A stretch of DNA of 64,000 bases from positions 62,001-126,000 of the forward strand of contig VZSE01002451.1 of NCBI GenBank assembly GCA_013398275.1, read 5' to 3'. Shown here in pieces: positions 50,201 through 56,455 of the stretch; the first letter of the stretch is position 1; each line of letters starts with the position of its first letter. A program made the translations under genes and the position numbers. The notes under the pieces were generated by a model, which had not been told where the DNA came from, did no database searches, and saw nothing but the letters and a program-made list of their open reading frames with translations. The DNA comes from Promerops cafer. Lineage: Eukaryota > Chordata > Aves > Passeriformes > Nectariniidae.

Positions 50201-50892
50201 TACTTGACCTATTCCATAGAGTTATGAGACAGATTTATTTTCACTTTCACAAAATTCCTGTCCAAAACTGAGTGCATTTACCTTCCACTGAGAGGTCTGA
50301 ACAGCTTTTGCATTCACTCAGAACACTCACTGAAGGGAAGGGGACAGGAAGTGAGACAATGATACACATTTGGTGCTGCAGCAGTGACTCAGCTTTCACT
50401 CAGCTACATCTTACTGAGCTGCTGCCTCCTCTTACTGGAACAGGAACAATGGCAGAGTTTGCTGAGTAACTCACTCCTGCGTAACTTACCCCTCAGCATG
50501 AGTAACACAAACTAACTGCCACTCTGTGATCAAGATTTTTGCACTTCTCCAAGCACACACAGTTCAAAACCAAACACACTTGCTCATAACTGAGTTTTCT
50601 AAGACTGCCCTCATGAAATGGCCAAGTCCCCCTGCAGCTGCAGAACAGATTGTGTACCAGGACCACTGGAAAACTCGGTGCAGCTCCCAGTATGAAATCA
50701 CTGCAGCTCCCAGTATGAAATCACGCTTACGGTATCCAGGTGTGTCCGCTGATGCTTTGCCCGGTCACTGGAGTTGCTGAAAGCTTTCTGGCAGCCAGGA
50801 TGCTGGCACAGGTATGGCTTCTCCCCAGTATGACTCCGGAGGTGAATCTTGAGGTTCTCAAGCCTAGAAAATGCCTTGTTGCACCCTTCAAA
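17157..50892 (-). CDS. GLIS1: GLIS1, zinc-finger transcription factor: 3' part of the gene (7 exons, 348 residues plus stop)
   Basis: GLIS1 is a nuclear Krüppel-like C2H2 transcription factor of the GLI/GLIS/ZIC group. It binds GLI-type G-rich sites through five fingers and acts as activator or repressor. Mammalian work links it to reprogramming to pluripotency and to the trabecular meshwork of the eye. Seven exons join as 162+111+133+151+185+168+137 nt = 1047 nt, with intron phases 0, 0, 1, 2, 1, 1 and GT-AG at every junction. Residues 1-91 of the joined piece cover finger 3 (less its first cysteine) and fingers 4 and 5. The remainder is the Pro/Ser/Gln-rich C-terminal region. GLIS1 rather than GLIS3 is indicated by AKEQQVRKK after finger 5, GYQGSFHSIQ, FNPLR-NGYH and the terminal HIPSIYTDT. 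The N-terminus and fingers 1-2 lie beyond 64000. No frameshift or premature stop is seen, so the gene looks intact here. Confidence 0.96.
17294..20380 (-). other. GLIS1: GLIS1 intron (3.1 kb, last)
   Basis: Phase 1, GTAATT to TTGCAG. Contains a GC-richer block at about 18.25-18.74 kb with an open frame of 194 codons on the gene strand. That frame has no family resemblance, is not continuous with either exon and has the biased composition of a chance frame. No recognisable repeat family. Confidence 0.85.
20381..20548 (-). CDS. GLIS1: GLIS1 exon, conserved C-terminal block
   Basis: The exon is 168 nt, from TTTCAG| to |GTAATT, phase 1 in and out. It encodes GYQGSFHSIQNCFHYGDCYR, then TMDQSVSSDVLTGESHCFNP and LRQNGYHILNAPLAST. 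GYQGSFHSIQ, YGDCYR and FNPLR-NGYH are conserved in mammalian GLIS1. Intron retention would add only NLFHL after Gly before a stop at 20361, removing the final 44 residues. No domain family other than the GLIS1 C-terminal region applies. Confidence 0.95.
20549..25920 (-). other. GLIS1: GLIS1 intron (5.4 kb)
   Basis: Phase 1, GTAACT to TTTCAG. AT-rich, with no exon or recognised repeat. The part around 24.0-24.3 kb is AT-rich, complex and repeat-free, with several ATTA/TAAT and ATTTGCA-like cores. It could be a conserved non-coding element, though I cannot show conservation from one sequence. Confidence 0.85.
25921..26105 (-). CDS. GLIS1: GLIS1 exon, Pro/Ser/Gln-rich C-terminal region
   Basis: The exon is 185 nt, from TTTTTCTAG| to |GTAACT, with phase 2 in and phase 1 out. 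It encodes LAPNVISPLVSPLKALVPPS, then LLQKHSSPSSHSQSPNGQQF and SGIPNTPYTPFPNQSVQQGSQ. The SPLVSPLK-L-PP and SHSQSP-GQ-F motifs match GLIS1. Composition is typical of an unstructured transactivation region; mammalian GLIS1 has C-terminal activating function. The exon contains no methionine, so a transcript starting in the CpG island just upstream would have to begin translation in the island or in the next exon. Confidence 0.94.
27510..27915. promoter_or_regulatory. Intragenic CpG island
   Basis: I count 28 CpG in the 240 bases 27661-27900, with more between 27515 and 27660, against an almost CpG-free background. Such density usually marks an unmethylated promoter or an active regulatory element. 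It lies about 1.4-1.8 kb upstream (gene orientation) of the exon at 26105-25921. It could therefore drive a short GLIS1 transcript without zinc fingers, an antisense RNA, or act as an enhancer. A 159-codon open frame on the minus strand (27905-27426) is best explained by GC richness. No TATA box or Kozak-supported start stands out. Confidence 0.6.
29016..29041. repeat. TG-rich simple repeat
   Basis: A short imperfect (TG)n: six TG units, then CATGTGTGAATGTG. Low-complexity microsatellite, too short and interrupted for a strong functional claim. Confidence 0.75.
29473..29520. repeat. TA-rich simple repeat
   Basis: Clusters of (AT/TA)n, including ATATATAGCTATATATA, a self-complementary stretch able to form a hairpin. 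Part of a wider AT-rich patch from about 29.4 kb. Confidence 0.7.
31958..32008. repeat. 51-nt uninterrupted polypyrimidine tract
   Basis: Every base from 31958 to 32008 on the plus strand is C or T; on the gene strand it is a pure purine run. Tracts of this length with partial mirror symmetry can form triplex (H-DNA) structures and are prone to replication pausing. The tract is seen directly; structure is inference. Confidence 0.8.
32098..32136. repeat. 13-bp tandem triplicate
   Basis: Three consecutive 13-mers: TGGGGCTGTGACA, CGGGGCTGTGACA and CAGAGCTGTGACT. A small minisatellite-like array, recent enough that the first two copies differ at one base. The unit contains a GGGGC box and TGTGAC. 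Confidence 0.8.
36034..36047. repeat. Poly-A run (14 A)
   Basis: 14 consecutive A followed by GAAAAAG. Could be the tail of an old retrocopy, but no source body is recognisable upstream. Confidence 0.8.
38856..39006 (-). CDS. GLIS1: GLIS1 exon, C-terminal region (His/Pro/Ser-rich)
   Basis: The exon is 151 nt, from CCCAG| to |GTATGT. Two bases complete a Gly, followed by 49 codons and two bases of the next Gly. It encodes MYSGSSTNHNGPSPAVLPPP, then HDIPSRHLPLDSALSSPHHH and QSQLESARDG. The HD-PSRH-PLD...HHH...ARDG pattern matches mammalian GLIS1. The reading frame stays open for about 90 codons upstream into the intron, to an in-frame ATG at 39274, and for about 45 codons downstream (stop near 38723). 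Only the part between the splice sites resembles GLIS1. Confidence 0.94.
39007..44193 (-). other. GLIS1: GLIS1 intron (5.2 kb)
   Basis: Phase 1, GTAAGA to CCCAG. Contains moderately GC-rich, CpG-poor segments at 39.5-40.4 and 41.2-41.7 kb, with chance open frames on both strands (longest 39644-40174, 176 codons), none recognisable. No named repeat is identified. Confidence 0.85.
44194..44326 (-). CDS. GLIS1: GLIS1 exon following the zinc fingers
   Basis: The exon is 133 nt: 44 codons plus one base, from TGTAG| to |GTAAGA. It encodes LKSCSDIEQDVLSECLAIQQ followed by LHTSSQHILDGKCGR and SVGPHDLIT. The DVL-ECL--QQLHTS-Q pattern matches the stretch that follows finger 5 in mammalian GLIS1. It has no known fold; in the family this region begins the regulatory C-terminal part. 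It enters in phase 0 from the finger 5 exon and leaves in phase 1, which fits the next exon. Confidence 0.93.
44327..47466 (-). other. GLIS1: GLIS1 intron (3.1 kb)
   Basis: Phase 0, GTAAGA to TGTAG. Contains the 64-bp-period direct repeat at 46459-46562. Otherwise AT-rich, without a recognisable exon or repeat family. Confidence 0.85.
46459..46562. repeat. Direct repeat, 40-bp copies at 64-bp spacing
   Basis: Copies at 46459-46498 and 46523-46562 differ at only two positions: TGCTATGG/TGCCATGG and CCTTCTGA/CACTCTGA. Each ends GACTCTTACTCTCATTACA. The 24-bp spacer contains its own small repeat (AGAATTAATTA / AGAATTAATCA). This looks like a recent local duplication rather than a transposon, since no terminal inverted repeats are present. 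Confidence 0.85.
47467..47577 (-). CDS. GLIS1: GLIS1 exon: zinc finger 5 and basic tail
   Basis: The exon is 37 codons, phase 0 at both ends, between CCCCAG and GTAAGA. It encodes KPYACQIPGCSKRYTD, then the finger 5 helix with SSLRKHVKAH, then SAKEQQVRKK. All four zinc ligands are present. The tail AKEQQV matches GLIS1; GLIS3 has a different residue pattern here. The basic RKK end belongs to the region associated with nuclear localisation in GLIS proteins. Base composition is noticeably more GC-rich, with more G/C third positions, than the neighbouring exons of this gene. Confidence 0.97.
47943..48138 (+). mobile_element. CR1 LINE fragment (plus strand)
   Basis: Begins GTGAGACCCCACCTCGA and runs through GGGGCTGGAGCATGTCCAGAGA, CAGAGTTGGGGACGAG, GGAGCTGGGG and TTCAGCCTGCAGAAAAGGAAG. 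This is the familiar CR1 segment near the end of the reverse transcriptase reading frame, in sense orientation. The 3' untranslated tail and octamer repeat normally kept in 5'-truncated CR1 copies are missing, so the copy has lost its 3' end as well. It is non-functional and antisense to GLIS1. CR1 is the dominant interspersed repeat of birds and supports a sauropsid source. Confidence 0.85.
50679..50724. repeat. Exact 23-bp tandem duplication beside a GLIS1 splice donor
   Basis: Copies 50679-50701 and 50702-50724 are identical (TGCAGCTCCC followed by AGTATGAAATCAC). In gene orientation they occupy intron positions +7 to +52 after the finger 4 exon donor at 50730. The intact donor GTAAGC lies just outside. 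Perfect identity suggests a recent duplication or, less likely, an assembly artefact. Confidence 0.9.
50731..50892 (-). CDS. GLIS1: GLIS1 exon: zinc fingers 3 (most) and 4
   Basis: The exon is 54 codons, phase 0 at both ends. It is preceded by a poly-T tract and TTTTTCAG and followed by GTAAGC. It starts FEGCNKAF, so the first cysteine of finger 3 comes from the preceding exon outside the window. It continues with SRLENLKIHLRSH, the HTGEKPY linker, finger 4 (CQHPGCQKAF...RAKHQRTH) and ends HLDT. All visible zinc ligands are present: the second cysteine and two histidines of finger 3, and C2H2 of finger 4. Fingers 4 and 5 make the main base contacts in GLI-type proteins. This segment is nearly identical among GLIS1 and GLIS3, so paralogue identity comes from the later exons. 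Confidence 0.97.
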
Positions 50893-50906
50893 CTGAAAAA
50901 TGCCAT

Positions 50907-50920
50907 AAAAAAAAAAAAAA
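50907..50920 (-). promoter_or_regulatory. GLIS1: Poly-T polypyrimidine tract of the finger 3/4 exon acceptor
   Basis: 14 A on the plus strand, therefore 14 T on the gene strand, then ATGGCATTTTTCAG and the exon. It serves as an unusually uniform U2AF-type tract. Homopolymers of this length vary in length between individuals, so splice strength here might vary too (inference). Confidence 0.65.
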
Positions 50921-52002
50921 TCACTGTAAGGTTCTATTAAATAAACCATGTGCAGCCACAATGAGAACAGTGTAAGAACCAAGCTGGACATGCAATAAAT
51001 CAACCAACATTCAAACATCTGCTGGAATTTATGGACGAAACACAACATATTGTGCTGTTCATTTAATCTGTCACCGAAGACACGGTGTGCAGCTCAGTAA
51101 TAATACAAGGGTTATAAATACCTCACACATTCTGTCTGAACTGAACACTTAAAGACACGGTGTCAGAACAGAAAATTTAAAGAAAGAACAAGTGTTCTGA
51201 GGAGTCCTCTGAGATGTTACCGGGCACAGGAAGCACTGTGGGCAATAACAATTAGCTGCTACAGACAGAGAGTAAGAGAAGCTGGCGGGTTAGAACCTGG
51301 TTTCAGGTGTCTGAAATATTATACACTGGAGCAGATGAGCACGGCCTATTACAGGAAGACCTGATCCATTTGAAGATCAATCCAAAGGAACTCTGCTGTT
51401 ATTCTGCACCCTTTTCTTTACTAGCTGTACCATTCAGAGCTGTACTCAGCATTTATACAACCAGTAACCTGAGCAATTCTGACTTCTTAAGCACCCGTTT
51501 CATTAGGGAACTCAGCAATGAAACACTGGATAGCCTTCATAACAAGTCACTGTTTCAAATAAAATCTGAATAAATAAATAAGTAAAATTTCCAGCTACTA
51601 GGCCAAGGGAAGGGTGTTTTGTGTTGCTCACTGGTAAGTTCCAGTGTTACAGACAACAGGCAGTGGAGGCACTGTCTGTAGGACATGCTTTGGGAACTCT
51701 CCCAGGTGAGCACAGATACTCACGTATGCACATTTGTGCACCTGCACACCCACAAAATGCACTCAGATACTTGCACACGTTCAAATACTTGCATACAAAT
51801 ACCTAAGTGATGGAATGCATATTCTTTGCCCACTCCACATATATTGCTGTTTCATGGCACTGCACATCATCTTATGCCTCTACACGGGTAAAAACCTGGT
51901 TCCTCAAGGATTTGTGATCTCAAGGAAAGCATTTGAGAAACACAACCCAATCCACCTTCCTATCAACACTAAGAGCAATTCTGAAATAAAGTAGGTGTAT
52001 CT

Positions 52003-52190
52003 TCATAGAATAGTTTGGGTTGAAAGGGACCTTAAGGGTCACCTTGTTCCAAGCCCTGCCATGGGCAAGGGACACTTTCCACTATCCCAGGCTGCTTCAA
52101 GCCGTGTCCAGCCTAGCCTTGAGCAATTCCAGGGATGGGGCAGCCACAGCTTCTCTGAGCAACCTGTTCCAGCCACTCTTTCTAAAAGCC
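52003..52190 (-). mobile_element. CR1 LINE, 3' end fragment (minus strand)
   Basis: On the plus strand it reads CATAGAATAGTTTGGGTTG, AAAGGGACCTTAAGGGTCA, GCCATGGGCAAGGGACACTT, CAGGGATGGGGCAGCCACA and CAACCTGTTCCAGCCACTC. This is the reverse complement of the CR1 3' untranslated end, including one copy of the ATTCTATG tail octamer at the low-coordinate edge. It is in the same orientation as GLIS1. It has moderate substitutions, so it is an inactive copy. Confidence 0.9.
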
Positions 52191-53254
52191 ATAGCTTTTT
52201 CTATGATTCTTGCTCATAAACAATGAAATCCTGACTCTCACAGAATCAGCAAATGCTTTGTCACTTCCTTTTGCTGAGTCAAATTTTGTTCAGCAGCTTT
52301 CCAGGAACCTGTGGCTCCTCAGATGGCATCACAGAAATCACCTCCTTGCCAATCCTGTTTGTCACACACACCTCTTACACACATCAGGGCATGCAAACTG
52401 CAGACTCGGCTGTGGCATCCAGCAGTGCAGGGGGAGAAATGGGAAGGGAGAGCAGCTGCAGGTGCAGGAGCACTGCAGGTGCAATAACCTGGAGGCACCT
52501 GATCTCCCAGGGCCTGCCAAAGGTGATGGAGAAAAGCCCATCACATTCTGCTTGTCCCAGTGTGTTTTGTAAATTCCTCAACACAGCAACCAAAGTGATT
52601 CCTGAGCCAGCACTTCATGTTGGAGGCTCTCTCCTGGCACTGGATGCAGACCAGCTCTGGACACCACAGGCAGAGGGGTTTCTGGCACTTCTCTGCCTGT
52701 CCCAGCCACTCATACATCAAAGGATCAGTACTACGGCCTTTACTGCCGTAAATATTCTAGTGCCCTGAGCAGTATCCTGTCTGAATGGCATACTGGGTAT
52801 GTGTACAGACAACTATCTGATGTGTATATTTTTTCCATCTTCTCCCATCACAGTCATTGTGACAGATCCCCAAAATTACCTGGAGACATGCCGTTTATGA
52901 GTTCAGAAGCTTTGTTTGACCACGACCCACCTCTGAACACTTGAGCTGGTGCAAGGAGGCAGGGGGGGTTTGGAAGTGACCAAAGCCACCAAGGCTTGAA
53001 AAGAAACAAACTTTCTTCACAATCATCACTAAAAATCTGACAAAGATTCAGGATGGAGCAATTTGAAATGTGCAAAAATGCTGAAGTCTATGAAAAATAG
53101 AGCAGAGTTCAGCAAATTCATAGTTCTCATAGAACATTCCATAAAGCTGAGTGAATGTTCTGAGGTCCTAAAGATCACTTTTTTCCTTTTTGTTCCTGAT
53201 TATCCTCCTTTCCAGCCTCCTTTGATTAGTGTGCCCACAGTGTGGCATCCCTTT

Positions 53255-53695
53255 GAAGTATTATCCCTTTCATCTCTCTTGCAGGTCCCCTTCAAGCACT
53301 GGGAGGCTGCTCTAAGTCTCCCCGGGGCCATCTCCAGGCTGAACAAGCCCAACTCTCTCAGCCCTTCTTCTCAGAAGAGGGGTTCCATCCCTTGGAGCAT
53401 TTTTGTGCTCCTTCATCCCCCAGCCTGTGTTGATACCGGGGGTTGCCCTGAACCAGCTGCACGACCCTGGACTTGGCCTTGTTGAAGCCCCATGGGCCAC
53501 TTCTGGAGCTTGTCCGGGTCCCTCTGGATGCCACCCCGTCCTTCAGGAGTGTCAGCTGCACCACTCAGCTTGGTGTCACCCGCGAATTTGCCAAGACTGC
53601 ACTTGGTCCCACTACAGACCCCCAAGGGACACCACCTGTCACTGATGTCCCATCTGAACATTAAGTCTTTCACCACTCTGCACGTGACCATCATT
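53255..53695 (-). mobile_element. CR1 LINE, internally deleted reverse transcriptase part (minus strand)
   Basis: On the plus strand: GCAGGTCCCCTTCAAGCACT, CTCCAGGCTGAACAAGCCCA, GATACCGGGGGTTGCCCTGA, ACTTGGCCTTGTTGAA, GGTCCCTCTGGATGCCACC and CCAAGGGACACCACCTGTCA. All are antisense CR1. On the minus strand a frame at 53694-53413 keeps part of the reverse transcriptase. The active-site motif (53591-53573) reads FAGD where the family has FADD, so a catalytic aspartate is lost. Compared with the family, blocks are missing near 53400, 53500 and 53615. It is a dead, internally deleted copy. Confidence 0.88.
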
Positions 53696-56370
53696 CCTCA
53701 TTCACTGAGCACTCCAGCCATCAAATCCATCTCTCTTCAATTTAGAGAGAAGGATCTTGACCCTCAGAATGTTCTTCTAATGGATTACCAGTCTTCAGTT
53801 CCATATCCAGAGCCCATTGCAAAGTAGCAAGATATGCAGAATAATCCAAATTCATTAAAGGTCCAGCTCCACTCTCACTGATGTCAGTAGCAAAAATTCC
53901 AACAGCAAATGTCCTAAAACATCCAAACACAAGCTTAATTTAAAACACATATAAGCACATATGTTTAAGAGTTTGCTGGATTGACACTTCAGGGAGAGAA
54001 GGAGCAAGCCCTACCAGAAATGCTCAGAGCTACAATGTAAGCAGCAACACTCAAACAAATATGGGCTTATTTACAGAGCCTTCTGTGGTCAGCTGCCTTT
54101 TCTCAGTAAATATGTCCAATGCCTTCAGCAGTAAGGTTTCTCCATCACCACATATGCTTGGACATTCAGAGCTTTTCTTATTTATGTTATTATTTCCTAG
54201 TTCACATTATTTGTATTACCCCGCTCTATTAAACTGGATAACAGATAGTGGGATGGTCCCAATGCAGGGATAAACTCAGGATAAACATGTCAGGTGGAAA
54301 AATATACCAGCAAAGAGAATGATGTGACTGCAGTACTCAGATTTTTAAGCTGGCAAAGGCTGGGTTGGTGAAACAGGAACTCCTTTCAAGAAGAAAGCAG
54401 TGGGGAAAAGAATCTTGCCACAAGTGATGAGAAGAGAGGAAGATGAAGATGAAAGGTCTCAAAGGGAGGGAGGAACAGAGTGCAAAGAGCTGAGCAGGGT
54501 GGGGCTGAGAATCCACTCAGAGCTGCAGAAAGAGCTTTGCACTTTGAAGGACACCTTTATCAACTCTGTAACTTCTGGATCTGCTGAGTGTGTCTCTCAC
54601 AGTTTGTCCCTATGAAAGTCCACATATGGAAACAGCTTCCCTGAAGTGGAGTGGTACAACAACTTCAACTGGGATGCTGTTGTTAAGACAACTTTGTAAG
54701 GTATTTCTTGGGTTTAACTGCTACTCACCAACTCTTAACCCTTCCACCTACTCTTGCTACTTGGAGTGTATTTACATTTAAACCATATAAAACTACTCTT
54801 GGAAAAATGAGGTGCTCATTGTCCTTCTTAAATACCCTCCAGGAAGATCCAGCTACCCCACAAGTGTCTCAGCTTCAACTAAAAGAACAAATTCTCAGTT
54901 TCAAAAGGGCTTCAGGATGTTAAGAGCTGTTTTATCAACTGAGAAGGCCACTTACAGGATCTCCCAGACATCTGGCCCCAATCTGTCACTGCTTAATCCT
55001 ACAATCCTAAACATTTTGTGGACGTTTGATGCCTGGGATAACTGTAACAAATGCTGCATGATCCTCAAAGTCTGTAAATGTCAACAGAGCTCTTAAACAA
55101 GTTTCATCAATAAAAATAATAATTATATTGCAATTACTACTTTTGTCTTTGCTGTGAGATCGTTAATGCTGCACACACCCAAGCACAGACACAAAACAAT
55201 GCCACATGATTACAGGAAGAACACAATGCAGTTATTGGGTTTTATAACTACTGCTGCTTTCAGAACAGGGCTTCTACAAGGAAAAAATACCTCGTAGAAA
55301 TTTATGGGACTAAACTAGTTTGTTACCACATGGAAATACATATGTTATCTTTATTTCACACTAAAATCTCACTGCAGTGTCGCTCTTGCAATATCATGCA
55401 TTCAAAAACCGTACTACAAAAACACTGAATTATCTCACAGTGATCTAAACACATCACAATTCTCCCAACAAAACAGTTTAATCTAATAACTATAATTGCT
55501 TAAAATGTTTTTTCTTTGCTTCCAGATTATACTTTGAATGCACCTGAGAATGTTGCCATGCAGAAATAACAGCATGTTCCCAAGAGGGTTTATATTATCA
55601 AATGTTTACCATTTTCATAAGCATATTTAATCACGGTCATGTCTAGCATATCTGTCAGTGGTACAGATCAGAAGAAATAAACTATAAACTAACCAGCTCA
55701 GACCATAGGGTGAAGCAATAACTGACATTTTCTTAGGAAATGAGTTATGACTGAAAAAGAGAAGCCTTCACAGTCGTAGTGCTAAATAGGTCCAGTGTGC
55801 CATTAGAGCAAGCTCATTAATATACACCTCTGCTCTCTGCTGCAAGATCAGTTAAACAAGCTGCCTTTTATTTATAGACCTAAAAGGGAAAGAGCAGGTC
55901 ATATTGGCTGCTGACATCTCAGACAGCCTACAGATGGAAAACCCAAAACATTTCATTCCAAAGCATTTAATGCTATCAATAGGAAATCTGATGTCTGGTC
56001 AAAACATCCACAAGCCTTATGAACATTGTGAAATGTTCTTTCTTCCCAACTGATTACAAAATTGGGAAAATTTTACTGAAAAACATGCTATGAGAAAAAG
56101 GATCCTGTGAGGCTGCGTATCCCTTCTGGAGGGGAGGAAACAGCCACACCACTCTTTAAATAGCATCAATGTTTTACAGCACACTGAGGCCAATGTTGGG
56201 GCCGTGGCTGGAAGCACACAGGGCTCCGAACTGTTAGGAACCTCAGGAACTTAAACACGTGAGTTGTTCCCTCCCACACCACAATCAAAGTATCTGTTTT
56301 GGTGCTTTGTTTTTCCCAGCTCACTCCTAATTAGATTAACGTTTAATTCGCTGTTGTAGCTACAATGTAA

Positions 56371-56455
56371 AGCCCTGATCCTGCAAATAGCTGTGCATGA
56401 GTAACATGGCTCATGCAAGGAGTTTTATTAAACTCAACAGAACTGTTTGAGTACC
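56371..56455. repeat. Possible remnant of an ancient palindromic amniote repeat
   Basis: The order AGCCCTGATCCTGCAAATA, GCATGAGTAACATGGCTCAT, then CTCAACAGAACTGTTTGAGTA resembles, from memory, a palindromic repeat of turtle and crocodilian genomes. That repeat begins with CCTGATCCTGCAAA and contains GAGTAA...TTACTC and CCATTGACTTCAATGG-like parts. The match is partial and unaligned. It could also be a chance likeness or an unrelated conserved element. Confidence 0.3.

Larger units (their letters stand above)
47578..50730 (-). other. GLIS1: GLIS1 intron between the finger 4 and finger 5 exons (3.15 kb)
   Basis: Phase 0, GTAAGC to CCCCAG. Contains a CR1 fragment in antisense orientation to the gene (47943-48138) and, next to its donor, an exact 23-bp tandem duplication. 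The rest is AT-rich and unassigned. Confidence 0.88.

Noticed and set aside
50731..50892. Assignment of the finger exon to GLIS3 instead of GLIS1
   Set aside because: Finger 3-4 sequence alone cannot separate them, but the tail after finger 5 and all four C-terminal exons, ending HIPSIYTDT, match GLIS1.
52253..52768. 171-codon plus-strand frame between the two CR1 pieces
   Set aside because: No transposase, reverse transcriptase or host domain is seen. Kept only as unidentified DNA between CR1 pieces.
53413..53694. A host gene exon with reverse-transcriptase-like protein
   Set aside because: The nucleotide sequence is a standard antisense CR1 with internal deletions and a damaged active site, so it is a dead LINE, not a domesticated gene.
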